Below, in pieces: positions 22,971 to 31,866 of a stretch of DNA of 64,000 bases. The position numbers and the translations under genes were made by a program. The notes under the pieces were generated by a model, which ran no database searches, was not told the DNA's origin, and worked only from the letters and a program-made list of their open reading frames with translations. Every line of letters begins with the position of its first letter. Within the stretch, counting starts at the first letter, position 1. This stretch comes from Variovorax sp. V213 (lineage in GTDB: Bacteria; Pseudomonadota; Gammaproteobacteria; Burkholderiales; Burkholderiaceae_C), in the NCBI RefSeq assembly GCF_041154455.1, contig NZ_AP028665.1, forward strand, positions 620,001 to 684,000, given 5' to 3'.

Positions 22971-23966
22971 ATGACTCGATGCTTCGACATCTGCAACGGT
23001 GATGCCGACGGCCTCTGCGCGGTCGTCCAATGGCGTCTTCAGGACACCCGGCCGGCCGAGCTCGTGACTGGGCTGAAACGCGACATCGCGTTGCTCGCCC
23101 GGGTCGTCGACGTCCAGGCGGGTGACCAGGTCAATGTGTTCGACCTGTCCATGCAGCGCAATCGCACCGACTTGCTGCGATTGCTCGACCGGGGCGTGCA
23201 CGTGCGCTACTTTGATCACCATGCGTCCGGAGGAATTCCCTCCCATCCCCACCTGGAATCCCATGTCGACGAGGCCAGCGATGTCTGCACCAGCCTTCTG
23301 GTCGACGCCCATCTGGGCGGTGCGCGCCGCGCCTGGGCGCTCGTCGGCGCTTATGGCGACAACATGGCCGCCGTCGCCGACCGGCTGGACTTCGGCGACG
23401 GCTTCGAGCCCGGAGACCGCGCCGGACTGCGGCGCCTGGGCGAGCTGATCAACTACAACGCCTACGGGGACGACGAACGCGACGTCTGCATCCCGCCGCG
23501 CCAGCTGTACCCGCTCATGGCACGCTACGCAGACCCGCGCGACATGATGGCGCACGAACCCATCGTCGACGACATCGACGCCATGCGGCGCGGCGACCTT
23601 CGGCTGGCGGCGAGTGCGACCGTGCTCTGGCAGGGGCCCGCGGGCAGCGTGCACATGCTGCCCGACGCGCCATGGAGCCGGCGCGTGCTCGGGTGCTTCG
23701 CCAACCACCTGGCCGACAAGGCGCCGGACTTCGCGCACGCCGTGCTGAGACCTGCGGGCGATGGCTGTGTCGTCAGCGTGCGGGCACCGCTGGCGAATCC
23801 CCAGGGTGCCCATGCGCTGTGCAGCCGGTTCGGTGGCGCCGGACGCGCACGCGCCGCCGGCATCGACAGCCTTGGCGCCAGTGACCTGGCGCGCTTCATT
23901 GCCGCCTTCGCCAGCGCGGGCTGGGCCAGTGGGTCGGCGAATCCCGGGCCTTCGGAATCTTCATGA
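22971..23966 (+). CDS. DHH-family phosphoesterase-like protein
   Basis: 331 residues from the ATG at 22971. The start FDICNGDADGLCAVVQWRL is DHH motif I (N-x-D-x-D-G). NVFDLSMQRN supplies the motif II Asp, YFDHHASGG is the D-H-H motif itself, and VGAYGDNM supplies the motif IV Asp region. These are the metal ligands of RecJ/NrnA-type phosphoesterases. The C-terminal part (VSVRAPLANPQGAHALCSRFGG, RAAGI) resembles the substrate-binding DHHA1 module. Likely substrates are short RNA oligonucleotides or cyclic-dinucleotide products, but this is family-level inference. It sits close to the FNR-like box at 22917. Confidence 0.8.
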   Translation: MTRCFDICNGDADGLCAVVQWRLQDTRPAELVTGLKRDIALLARVVDVQAGDQVNVFDLSMQRNRTDLLRLLDRGVHVRYFDHHASGGIPSHPHLESHVDEASDVCTSLLVDAHLGGARRAWALVGAYGDNMAAVADRLDFGDGFEPGDRAGLRRLGELINYNAYGDDERDVCIPPRQLYPLMARYADPRDMMAHEPIVDDIDAMRRGDLRLAASATVLWQGPAGSVHMLPDAPWSRRVLGCFANHLADKAPDFAHAVLRPAGDGCVVSVRAPLANPQGAHALCSRFGGAGRARAAGIDSLGASDLARFIAAFASAGWASGSANPGPSESS

Positions 23967-24070
23967 AACAGGGGATGCGGCCGGGCCTCGACCTGTTGCT
24001 CGCTGCTCGCATGGAACTGCTGGACGCAGGCCCGCAGTGTCGTGGCGTCGGCGCGTTGCGGCAGGTTCCC

Positions 24071-24084
24071 TTGACGTGCGTCAA
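24071..24084. promoter_or_regulatory. FNR/ANR-like box
   Basis: TTGAC-GTGC-GTCAA, a perfect palindrome in its arms, ending 77 bp before the DUF883-like start at 24162. Confidence 0.55.
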
Positions 24085-24161
24085 TCCTGTGGAAAAGCAC
24101 CACGCCTAGCATGGGTGATGCGTGCCGGGATGCACGCCAACATGATGGAAAGGACGATGCC

Positions 24162-24434
24162 ATGAACGCGACAATTCATGCCGCCACGCAAGCGCTTGAG
24201 CGGGCCCTGGACGAGACGGTCGGCGAGGCGCGGTTCGCCGAGGCCGGCGACAAGCTGATCGCGAACTTCAAGCGGGCGTGCTCGCAAGTCGACGCGCTGC
24301 AGGGCGAAACCGTGCGCGCGGCGAGATCGGCGGTTCGCCGCACCGACCGGGCAATCCACCGTCATCCCTACAGCGCGATCGGCGTCGTGGCGGTGGCTGC
24401 GGTCATCGTCGGGATCCTGGCGGCCAGGCGCTGA
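24162..24434 (+). CDS. ElaB/YqjD-type (DUF883-like) membrane-anchored protein
   Basis: 90 residues from the ATG at 24162. A helical N-terminal region (TQALERALDETVGEARFAEAGDKL, RACSQVDALQGETVRAARSAV) is followed by HRHPYSAIGVVAVAAVIVGILAARR, the single C-terminal membrane helix with an R-x-x-P-Y-x-A-I-G start typical of ElaB/YqjD/YgaM proteins. E. coli relatives tether ribosomes to the inner membrane in stationary phase. It is monocistronic, converging on the groEL-lon operon. Confidence 0.85.
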   Translation: MNATIHAATQALERALDETVGEARFAEAGDKLIANFKRACSQVDALQGETVRAARSAVRRTDRAIHRHPYSAIGVVAVAAVIVGILAARR

Positions 24435-24468
24435 CCCGCGCCTCTTGCGATCGCCTGGCTGCTCCCGG

Positions 24469-24654
24469 CTATCGGCCGCCGCCCGGCGGCTGGCGGCGCA
24501 TCCATTCCCTGGCCTTGGCAATGCCGATGCGAATGGCCTTCCCGTCGTCATACCCCTCGGCGAGCAGGGCGTTGGCGATCTCCACCGCCTTTTGCCGCAC
24601 GCGCGGCGGCAGCCGGCGCATGGCCGCGGGGTAGCGCTCGGCGGTCCAGGGCAT
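24469..24654 (-). CDS. Small conserved protein (61 aa), end of groEL-lon operon
   Basis: 61 residues from the ATG at 24654, 7 nt after the lon stop. It reads MPWTAERYPAAMRRLPPRVR, QKAVEIANALLAEGYDDGKA, IRIGIAKAREW. I recognise this as a recurrent small protein in proteobacterial and Gram-positive genomes but know no function. It is helical and basic, with a K-A-x-E-I-A-N-A-L-L core. The position suggests a Lon-associated or stress accessory protein. Confidence 0.7.
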   Translation of the reverse strand: MPWTAERYPAAMRRLPPRVRQKAVEIANALLAEGYDDGKAIRIGIAKAREWMRRQPPGGGR

Positions 24655-24661
24655 GCTTCGC

Positions 24662-27049
24662 TCAGCCGCCCGCCGCGTCGGTGCGCGGCTCCTCGGCGGG
24701 GGCCAACCCGTGGCGTATCGCGTCGTCCACCGTATCCAGCCCGACGATGCGAAGCGTCGCGCGAACGCTGTCGGGGACATCGCGCAGATCCTTCAGGTTG
24801 CGCGATGGCAGCAACACGGTGCGGACACCGGCGCGCTGCGCCGCGAGCACCTTTTCCTTGATGCCGCCGACCGGCAGCACCAGGCCGCGCAGGCTGATCT
24901 CCCCGGTCATGGCCACGTCGTGGCGCACCGGCCTGTCGGTGTACAGCGACGCGAGCGCAATGAAGAGCGCAACGCCGGCGCTCGGGCCATCCTTGGGGAT
25001 GGCTCCGGCCGGGATATGCAGATGGATGTCGACGTCTGCGAAACCCGCCGGCGACACGCCCAGCGAGACTGCGCGCGCCTTCATCAGCGTCAGCGCGGCC
25101 TGCGCGCTTTCCTTCATCACGTCGCCCAGGTGGCCCGTGAGGTTCAGCTTGCCATTGCCCGGCACCCGCGTCGCCTCGATGAAGAGGATTTCGCCGCCCG
25201 CGGGCGTCCAGGCCAGTCCGGTGGCCACGCCTGTCACGTGGCCGTTACCGGTCAAGGCGGCTTCGTGTTCGTAGGGCGCGGGGCCCAGGATCGCATCGAG
25301 GTCGCGGGCGTCGATGCGGATGTCGGCCGTCGAGCCTTCGGCGACCTTCACCGCTGCGTGCCGCATGACGCGCCCGAGTTCGCGCTCGAGCTGGCGCACT
25401 CCCGCCTCGCGGGTGTAGTCCGAGACAATGGCCCGCAGCGCATCGGCCGAGATCTCGCATTGCCCTTCCTTCAGGCCGTTGGATTCGCGTTGGCGCTGGA
25501 TCAGGTAGGTCAGCGCGATCTGCATCTTTTCTTCCTGCGTGTAGCCCGGCAGTTCGATCACCTCCATCCGGTCGCGCATCGGCGCCGGGACGTTGTCGAT
25601 CACGTTCGCGGTGGCGATGAACACCACCCGGCTCAGGTCGAAGGGCACGCCCAGGTAGTTGTCGCGGAAGCTGTTGTTCTGCTCGGGGTCGAGCACTTCG
25701 AGCAGCGCTGCGGAGGGGTCGCCCTGGGCGCTCGCGCCGATCTTGTCGATCTCGTCGAGCATCATCACGCAGTCCCGGGCGCCGGCGCGCCGCAGTCCCT
25801 GCACGATGTTGCCGGGCATCGCGCCGATGTAGGTGCGCCGGTGTCCCCGGATCTCGGCCTCGTCGTGCACGCCCCCGAGCGACACGCGCGTGAAGGGCCG
25901 CTGGATCGCGCGCGCGATGCTCTGGCCGAGAGAGGTCTTGCCGACGCCCGGCGGCCCCACGAAGCACAGGATGGGCGCGCGGCCGGTGGGGTTGAGCTTT
26001 CTCACCGCGAGAAACTCGACGATGCGCTGCTTCACGCGCTCGAGCCCGAAATGGTCGGCTTCGAGCGACCGGCGCGCCGCCGCGAGGTCGAGCGGCGCCT
26101 CGGGCTCGATGGTCCATGGAAGCTCGACCATCCAGTCCAGGTAGTTGCGCAGCATCGAGTATTCGCCCGACGCGTCGGGCATCCCGCGCAGGCGGCCGAG
26201 TTCCTTGCGGGTGTGCGCCTCGACCTCCGCAGGCATGCCGGCCGCGGCAATCGCCGCTTCGATCCGCGCGAACTCCTCGTCGTCGGCGCCCGTTTCGCCG
26301 AGCGCGGCCTGAATCGTCTTCAGCTGCTGGCGCAGCACGAACTTGCGCTGCTGGTCGTCGAGCTGCTCCTTGGTCCGCTCGCCGATTTCCCGCGACAGCC
26401 GAAGGACCTCCAGGCGGTGCGAGAGCAGCTTCAGGAGCTGGCCGACGCGCTCCGAGGGCGACAGCATTTCGAGCAAGGCCTGTTTCTCGTTCACATCGGC
26501 GTCGATCACGCTCGCGGTGATGTCGGCCAGGGCGGACGGCTCGCGCGTGGTCTGCAGCGCATGCACCAGCTCCGCCGGCACACTGGGCAGCAGCGACAGG
26601 AGTTCGATTGCGCGCTCGCGAAGCTGAAGCGCCAGGGCTTCGGACTCGGCGGACACGTCGGCGAGCTCTTCGACGATCTCGATCTTCGCGGCAAGGTAGG
26701 GTTGGCCTTCCACGGGTGCCACGATGCGAAACCGTTTCAAGCCCTGACAGACGGCGTGGTGCTGGCCTTCGCCGGAATCCAGGTGGTGCACGATTCTTGC
26801 CAGGGTTCCCACGCCGCACAGGCTGGCGACCGACGGATCGTCTTCGCCCGGTTCCTTCTGCAGAACGATGCCGATCGGCACGTCGTCGGCAATCGCATGC
26901 TGGAGTGCGGCGATCGATTTTTCGCGTCCCACGCTCACTGCCGTCACGACATGCGGGAACAGGACGAGGTTGCGCATCGGGATCAGCGCCGCCGTCTCGG
27001 GCAACACGGCGGCGGGGGGCGCGACGGGGGCGGTCATGTGGTTCTCCAT
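24662..27049 (-). CDS. lon: ATP-dependent Lon protease (LonA type)
   Basis: 795 residues. N-terminal LON substrate domain (LIPMRNLVLFPHVVTAVSVGREKSI). AAA+ module with Walker A GPPGVGKTS (about 365-373), Walker B VMMLDEIDK (about 428) and sensor IATANVIDNVP. Protease domain with the Ser-Lys dyad: Ser about 690 in PKDGPSAGVALF and Lys about 731 in VGGIKEKVLAA. All catalytic parts are intact. It is probably a second, stress-dedicated Lon, because it is co-directional with a GroEL 18 nt upstream inside a stress island, not in the clpX-lon-hupB order of the housekeeping copy (inference). Confidence 0.95.
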   Translation of the reverse strand: MENHMTAPVAPPAAVLPETAALIPMRNLVLFPHVVTAVSVGREKSIAALQHAIADDVPIGIVLQKEPGEDDPSVASLCGVGTLARIVHHLDSGEGQHHAVCQGLKRFRIVAPVEGQPYLAAKIEIVEELADVSAESEALALQLRERAIELLSLLPSVPAELVHALQTTREPSALADITASVIDADVNEKQALLEMLSPSERVGQLLKLLSHRLEVLRLSREIGERTKEQLDDQQRKFVLRQQLKTIQAALGETGADDEEFARIEAAIAAAGMPAEVEAHTRKELGRLRGMPDASGEYSMLRNYLDWMVELPWTIEPEAPLDLAAARRSLEADHFGLERVKQRIVEFLAVRKLNPTGRAPILCFVGPPGVGKTSLGQSIARAIQRPFTRVSLGGVHDEAEIRGHRRTYIGAMPGNIVQGLRRAGARDCVMMLDEIDKIGASAQGDPSAALLEVLDPEQNNSFRDNYLGVPFDLSRVVFIATANVIDNVPAPMRDRMEVIELPGYTQEEKMQIALTYLIQRQRESNGLKEGQCEISADALRAIVSDYTREAGVRQLERELGRVMRHAAVKVAEGSTADIRIDARDLDAILGPAPYEHEAALTGNGHVTGVATGLAWTPAGGEILFIEATRVPGNGKLNLTGHLGDVMKESAQAALTLMKARAVSLGVSPAGFADVDIHLHIPAGAIPKDGPSAGVALFIALASLYTDRPVRHDVAMTGEISLRGLVLPVGGIKEKVLAAQRAGVRTVLLPSRNLKDLRDVPDSVRATLRIVGLDTVDDAIRHGLAPAEEPRTDAAGG

Positions 27050-27067
27050 GGACGCGAGCGGCGAGCG

Positions 27068-28696
27068 TCAGTAGAGATCGCCGCCGGGGCCGCGTTGAGC
27101 GTCCGGAGAGTCCTTCTTCGGAGCGATGGCGATCATGCAGTCGGTGGTCAGGATCAGGCTGGCGATCGATGCGGCGTTCTGCAGGGCCAGGCGCGTCACC
27201 TTGGCGGGATCGACGACGCCCATCTCCAGCATGTCGCCGTACGCGCGAGTCGCCGCGTTGTAGCCGTAGCTCGGCTGGGCCGCCTCGTCGACCCTGGCCA
27301 GCACGATGGAAGGCTCGTCGGCCGCGTTGCTGACGATGCGGCGCAAGGGCTCCTCCAGCGCGCGCTGGACGATCTTGATGCCCGACGCGTGGTCGAGGCT
27401 GGGAGCGGCAAGTTGCCTCAGGCTCGTGCGCGCCCGCAGCAGCGCCACGCCGCCGCCCGGGACGATGCCTTCCTCCACGGCCGCCCGCGTCGCGTGCAGC
27501 GCATCCTCCACGCGCAGCTTGCGCTCCTTCAGCTCGGTCTCGGTCGCGGCGCCCACCTTGATCACCGCGACGCCGCCCGAGAGCTTCGCCACGCGCTGGT
27601 CCAGCTGTGTGCGCTCATATTCGCTCGTCTGCGCTTCCCGCTCCTGGCGGATCGCAGCGATCCGATCGCGGATGGCCTGGGGTTCGCCAGCGCCGCCGAT
27701 CAGCGTGGTGCTGTCCTTGTCGATCACGACGCGCCGTGCACGGCCCAGGTGCTCGAGTGTGGCCTTTGCCAGGCTCAGGCCCAGTTCGTTCGAGATCACC
27801 TGCCCGCCGGTCAGGATGCCGATGTCCTGCAGCAGCAGCTTGCGCCGGTCGCCGAAGCCCGGCGCCTTGACCGCGCAAGTCTTCACGACGCCGCGCATGC
27901 TGTTGATCACCAGCGTGGCCAGGGCATCCGCATCCACGTCCTCGGCGATCACGAGCAGGGGGTCGCCCGACTTCGCCGCGGCTTCGAGCAGCGGGACGAG
28001 GTCGTTGATCGCCGACAGCCTCTGGTCGCACAGCACCACCAGGGCGTTCTCCAGGAGCACGGTCTGCTTCTCGGCATTGTTGATGAAGTAGGGCGACAGG
28101 AAGCCGCGGTCGAACTGCATCCCCTCGACGATTTCCAGCTCGCTGACGAGCCCCGAGCCGTCCTCGATGGAGACCGCGCCCTCGCGGCCGGCCCTGTCCA
28201 TCGCGCGTGCGACGAGGTCGCCGATCGACCGGTCGTTGTTGGCCGAGATCGCGGCCACGTGCGCGACCTCCTGCGAACTCGTGCAGGGTTGCGAGATCAC
28301 CTTCAAATCGCCCACGACGGCCTCGACCGCGAGGTCGATGCCGCGTTTGAGCTCCATGGGGTTCATGCCCGCAGCCAAGTACTTCAGCCCTTCCTCGATC
28401 ATCGCGTGGGCCAGCACGGTGGCGGTGGTGGTGCCGTCGCCCGCCATCTCGCTGGTGCGGGCAGCGACTTCCCGCAGCAATTGCGCGCCCATGTTCTCGA
28501 ACCGGTCCTCCAGCTCGATCGCCCGGGCGACGACCACGCCGGAGTTGACGATCTGCGGCGCGCCGTATTCGCTGTCGATGATCACGGTGCGCCCGCGCGG
28601 ACCGAGCGTGACCTTCACCGCTTCGGCCAGTGCATCCACGCCGCGGCGAATCTTGTCGCGGGCCTCTTGGCGAAAAAGCAGTTGCCTGGCAGTCAT
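27068..28696 (-). CDS. groL: GroEL-type chaperonin, paralogue without groES
   Basis: 542 residues, full chaperonin length. Motifs KVTLGPRGRTVIID, the ATP site AGDGTTTATVLAHA (D of the D-G-T-T-T motif) and GGGVALLRARTSL are present. The C-terminus ends PKKDSPDAQRGPGGDLY, lacking the Gly-Gly-Met repeat of housekeeping GroEL. The N-terminus (TARQLLFRQEARDKI) is also divergent. There is no groES next to it. Paired with lon, it looks like a fold-or-degrade cassette for one stress. Its promoter side contains an FNR-like box, 188 bp upstream. Confidence 0.93.
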   Translation of the reverse strand: MTARQLLFRQEARDKIRRGVDALAEAVKVTLGPRGRTVIIDSEYGAPQIVNSGVVVARAIELEDRFENMGAQLLREVAARTSEMAGDGTTTATVLAHAMIEEGLKYLAAGMNPMELKRGIDLAVEAVVGDLKVISQPCTSSQEVAHVAAISANNDRSIGDLVARAMDRAGREGAVSIEDGSGLVSELEIVEGMQFDRGFLSPYFINNAEKQTVLLENALVVLCDQRLSAINDLVPLLEAAAKSGDPLLVIAEDVDADALATLVINSMRGVVKTCAVKAPGFGDRRKLLLQDIGILTGGQVISNELGLSLAKATLEHLGRARRVVIDKDSTTLIGGAGEPQAIRDRIAAIRQEREAQTSEYERTQLDQRVAKLSGGVAVIKVGAATETELKERKLRVEDALHATRAAVEEGIVPGGGVALLRARTSLRQLAAPSLDHASGIKIVQRALEEPLRRIVSNAADEPSIVLARVDEAAQPSYGYNAATRAYGDMLEMGVVDPAKVTRLALQNAASIASLILTTDCMIAIAPKKDSPDAQRGPGGDLY

Positions 28697-29069
28697 CGGG
28701 AGAATCTCCAGTGGCGGCAGCGCGCAGGCCGCGCGGGTTCAACGGTCAGGCGCCTACAGATGATCTCCGGCCACAGCGTGGTCGATGCGAGGCTGCAGTG
28801 CCACACGATCCTGCGCACCCTGAGACGGACCTTGGCTTCCTGCGGAGCGCATTGCCCATTCTGGACAGCGCGGGCCGCGGCGCATTGCGCTGGATCAAGG
28901 ATCTGCCCCGACGTCTGTCGGGACAGGTGCGCGCGAGCGCCTCTTCCGGCCGGCGCCGGGGCGGCGAATGCCCTGCGGCGGCTTCCTTAAGCTTGCGTTA
29001 ATCGGCGGCCGCGACCATGCACCCCATGCCCGGACCGTTTGCTGGCGGCGGGTTTCCTGAGGAAAGTGC
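28697..29069. other. Intergenic region between groEL and the 29-33 kb operon
   Basis: 373 bases with no credible gene. It holds the FNR-like box at 28885-28898 and, 8 bp further, a perfect dyad CCCGAC-GTCT-GTCGGG (28907-28922). It carries divergent promoters for the groEL-lon operon and the five-gene operon. Confidence 0.6.
28885..28898. promoter_or_regulatory. FNR/ANR-like box
   Basis: TTGCG-CTGG-ATCAA, identical to the sites at 22917 and 53110, between groEL (28696) and the thermostable-hemolysin-family gene (29070). Confidence 0.5.
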
Positions 29070-29720
29070 ATGTTCATGTCCCTGTCGTCGCGCACCCGCA
29101 TGGTCGAGCCGCCAGCCGGCGTCCCCGCCACGCCCCCGGCCGAATTCGCGGTGCACGGGCTCCACGATCCGCACCGCGCCGCGGTCGAGGAATTCATCCG
29201 CGGGATCTACGAGCGCCGCTACGGCGCGCAGGTGACGCACTTTGCGCCGTGGCTGGTGAGCCTGCGCAGGAACGGCGAACTGGTCGCAGCGGCCGGCTAC
29301 CGCAACGCCGCGCGCGACACGCTGTTTCTCGAGCACTACCTTCCAGCGCCCGTCGAGGTGCTGCTCGCTGGATGCGCGGGCACGCCGGTGGCCCGCGAGA
29401 CCATCGGCGAGGTCGGCCATCTCGCTGCAAGCCGGGCGGGCGAGGGACCGCAGCTGATCCAGCGGCTGGCGCCGCATCTCGCGGCCGAAGGCTTCGAGTG
29501 GATCGTCGGCACGGTGACCCAGGAGTTGCGCAAGATGCTCGTGCGTCTCGGTGTCGTTCCGTTGACGCTCGGAGCGGCCAACGCATCCGCGCTGGGTGCC
29601 GACGCCGCGCACTGGGGCAGCTACTACGACCACCATCCCGTGGTGCTGGCCTGCCAGCTGAGGCTTGCATTGCGCCACCACCTGGCGCGCCGTTCCAAAG
29701 CGCCGGGAGCGCGAAAGTGA
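29070..29720 (+). CDS. Thermostable-hemolysin-family protein (GNAT-like)
   Basis: 216 residues. It matches the family named after Vibrio delta-VPH: VHGLHDPHRAAVEEFIRGIYERRYGAQ, then LVAAAGYRNAARDTLFLEHYL, ETIGEVGHLAASRAGEGPQL and the C-terminal GVVPLTLGAANASALG. The fold is acyltransferase-like and there is no signal peptide, so the toxin name is misleading. Its stop overlaps the GTG start of the adenylate-forming ligase (GTGA), an arrangement that argues for work on the same acyl substrate. A second ATG lies at 29076. First gene of a five-gene operon. Confidence 0.82.
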   Translation: MFMSLSSRTRMVEPPAGVPATPPAEFAVHGLHDPHRAAVEEFIRGIYERRYGAQVTHFAPWLVSLRRNGELVAAAGYRNAARDTLFLEHYLPAPVEVLLAGCAGTPVARETIGEVGHLAASRAGEGPQLIQRLAPHLAAEGFEWIVGTVTQELRKMLVRLGVVPLTLGAANASALGADAAHWGSYYDHHPVVLACQLRLALRHHLARRSKAPGARK

Positions 29721-31165
29721 GCCCGCGTGCAGAGGCGTCCGGCGTGGCACTGGACGATGGCGGACGCCGGGTCACGTTCGCCGAACTGGACGACGAAGCG
29801 AACCGGCTCGCCGAACGGCTGCGGGCAGAGGGCGCCCGCGTCGTTGCCACCCTGATGGACAACTCGCCCGCCTGGGTGGTGGCCGACCTGGCTGCGGCGC
29901 GGGCGAAGGTGGTGCATGTGCCGCTGCCGGTGTTCTTCGCACCCGGACAGATCGACCATGCGCTGCGCGCCGCCGGTGTGGACACTGTGCTGACCTTGCC
30001 GCCTCTCGCCGCGCGCTGGCCGGCAGGCGCAGCTTCGGACCTTGCGGTCGCAGGCCAGCCGCTGTCGATCGTGCATCTGGCGGCGGCGGCCCCGCCGATG
30101 CCCGTGGGCACGGCCAAGATCACCTTCACCTCCGGCACCACCGGCGCGCCCAAGGGCGTGTGCCTCGATGCCGATGCCATGCGCCGGGTGGCCGAAGGCC
30201 TCGTCGAGGCGATGGCGCCGCTCGACATCCGCCGCCACCTCTGCGCGCTGCCGTTCGCGGTGCTGCTGGAGAACATCGCGGGCGTGATGGCGCCGCTGCT
30301 GCGCGGCGCCACCTGCGTCACGCTGCCGCTGCAGCAGCTGGGCCTGAACGGCTCCTCGGGCTTCGACGCGGACCGGTTTCACGCCTGCGTGCTGGCGCAG
30401 CAGCCGCACAGCATCATCCTGCTGCCGCAGATGCTGCGCGCCTGGTCCGGCTACCTGCTGCAGAGCGGCCAGCGCGCGCCGGACTCGCTGAAGCTGGTGG
30501 CCGTGGGCGGCGCGGCGGTGGGCGCCAAGCTGCTGCACGACGCGCGCGCGCTCGGCATTCCGGCCTTCGAGGGTTATGGCCTGTCCGAAGGCGCTTCCGT
30601 GCAGACGCTCAACCTGCCCGGGCACGACCGTCCCGGCACGGCCGGCCGCGCGCTGCCGCATGCGCGGCTGCGCATCGCGCCGGACGGCGAAGTGGAGGTG
30701 GCCGGCAGCCTGTTCCTCGGCTACCTCGGCGACGCCACCGCGCCGCCGCAGTGGTGGCCCACCGGCGACCTGGGCCGGATCGACGCCGACGGCTACCTGC
30801 ACATCAGCGGCCGCAAGAAGCATCTTCTGATCACCGCCTTCGGCCGCAACGTGTCGCCCGAATGGGTCGAGACGGCCCTGCGCGGCGAGCACGCCATCGC
30901 CCAGGCCGTGGTGTTCGGCGATGCCCAGCCGGCGCTCTGCGCCGTGCTCTGGCCGGTGCGCGCCGACGCCCCCGATGCGCAGCTGCAGGCCGCCGTCGAC
31001 GCCGCCAATGCCACGCTGCCCGACTACGCCCGGATCCAGCGCTGGGTCCGCGGCCGGGCGAACTTCGATGCCGCATCCGGCATGGCCACGGCCAACGGCC
31101 GTCCGCAACGCGCGGCGATCCTGCCACTGCACGCCGATGCCCTCGGCATCGCCGCCGCACCCTGA
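29717..31165 (+). CDS. Adenylate-forming acyl-CoA/acyl ligase (ANL superfamily)
   Basis: 482 residues from the GTG at 29717, which overlaps the previous stop by 4 nt; the same frame is open further upstream but only as antisense noise. P-loop TFTSGTTGAPKG (about 136-147), EGYGLSEGASVQ (A5), the TGDLGRIDADGYLHISGRKKHLLI region (A7-A8) and a C-terminal Lys candidate in the ASGMATANGRPQR segment. It is shorter than typical fatty-acyl-CoA synthetases (~550) because its N-terminal region is reduced. It probably activates a fatty or other carboxylic acid for the HDO/SDR proteins encoded next. Confidence 0.88.
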   Translation: MSPRAEASGVALDDGGRRVTFAELDDEANRLAERLRAEGARVVATLMDNSPAWVVADLAAARAKVVHVPLPVFFAPGQIDHALRAAGVDTVLTLPPLAARWPAGAASDLAVAGQPLSIVHLAAAAPPMPVGTAKITFTSGTTGAPKGVCLDADAMRRVAEGLVEAMAPLDIRRHLCALPFAVLLENIAGVMAPLLRGATCVTLPLQQLGLNGSSGFDADRFHACVLAQQPHSIILLPQMLRAWSGYLLQSGQRAPDSLKLVAVGGAAVGAKLLHDARALGIPAFEGYGLSEGASVQTLNLPGHDRPGTAGRALPHARLRIAPDGEVEVAGSLFLGYLGDATAPPQWWPTGDLGRIDADGYLHISGRKKHLLITAFGRNVSPEWVETALRGEHAIAQAVVFGDAQPALCAVLWPVRADAPDAQLQAAVDAANATLPDYARIQRWVRGRANFDAASGMATANGRPQRAAILPLHADALGIAAAP

Positions 31166-31185
31166 CCGAATCCACTGGAGTCCCC

Positions 31186-31866
31186 ATGAGCTTCCATGAC
31201 CGCCTGGTCGAACAGACCGCCGACACCCGGGCGAACCTGCTCGGCACGCCCATCATCCAGGGCTGCCTGCGCGGCGAGGTCTCGCTGCCGAGCTACCTGG
31301 CCTTCCTGCGCGAGGCCTACCACCACGTGCGCCACACCGTGCCCCTGCTGCAAGCGTGCAAGGCGGCATTGCCGGCACGCAACGCGTGGCTGCGCGAACC
31401 GCTCGACGAATACGTCGAGGAAGAGCGGGGCCATGACGAGTGGATCCTCGACGACATCCGCGCATGCGGCGGCGATGCGCAGGCCGTGCGCGACGGGCAG
31501 CCCGGCCATGCCACCGAGGTCATGGTGGCCTACGCCTACGACACCATTGCGCGGCGCAACCCGCTCGGGTTCTTCGGGATGGTGCACGTGCTCGAGGGCA
31601 CGAGCGTGTCGCTGGCGCTGATGGCCGCCGACCAGATCCAGAAGCCGCTGCAGCTGCCCGATGCTGCGTTCACCTACCTGCGTTCGCACGGCATGCTGGA
31701 CCGGGAGCACACCGCGCATTTCGAGCTGCTGATGAACCAGGTCGAGGACCCGCAGGACCAGGCGGACATCATCCATGCCGCGCGCGCCTTCTACCGCCTG
31801 TACGGCGACGTGTTCCGCAGCCTGCCGCTGCCGCAGGCGAACACCGGCGCGGAGGTGAAGGCATGA
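31186..31866 (+). CDS. Heme-oxygenase-like diiron (HDO/TenA-like) protein
   Basis: 226 residues, all helical. The metal-ligand pattern known from the CADD/UndA/SznF superfamily is complete: E80-x2-H83 (EEERGHDEW), E137 (HVLEGTS) and H168-x3-D172-x2-H175 (SHGMLDREH). TenA thiaminases lack this set. HDO enzymes use Fe and O2 to oxidise acids or amines (UndA: fatty acid to 1-alkene). Between an acyl ligase and an SDR it may oxidise the activated acyl chain. The stop overlaps the SDR start (ATGA). A non-oxidative binding role cannot be excluded. Confidence 0.85.
   Translation: MSFHDRLVEQTADTRANLLGTPIIQGCLRGEVSLPSYLAFLREAYHHVRHTVPLLQACKAALPARNAWLREPLDEYVEEERGHDEWILDDIRACGGDAQAVRDGQPGHATEVMVAYAYDTIARRNPLGFFGMVHVLEGTSVSLALMAADQIQKPLQLPDAAFTYLRSHGMLDREHTAHFELLMNQVEDPQDQADIIHAARAFYRLYGDVFRSLPLPQANTGAEVKA

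Noticed and set aside
23440..23460. FNR-like half sites inside coding regions (e.g. TGATCAA in the DHH-type gene)
   Set aside because: Single half sites within codons are expected by chance; only intergenic sites with both arms 4 nt apart were kept.
22173..23813. Upstream minus-strand extension of the alcohol dehydrogenase frame to about 910 codons
   Set aside because: It runs out of frame through the BON gene and antisense to the DHH-type gene; only the part below 22172 (SDR stub plus ADH) shows family motifs.
24653..28990. A 1,445-codon open frame on the plus strand
   Set aside because: It is exactly antisense to groEL and lon, has no recognisable domain and an Arg/His/Gln-rich composition typical of shadow frames in GC-rich DNA.
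29070..29720. Reading the thermostable-hemolysin-family gene as a secreted toxin
   Set aside because: There is no signal peptide or secretion context. Translational coupling to an acyl ligase and an acyltransferase-like fold point to metabolism.
31186..31866. TenA thiaminase assignment for the helical protein
   Set aside because: No thiamine genes or TenA catalytic Cys context are visible, while the complete E-H-E-H-D-H diiron ligand pattern of HDO proteins is present.
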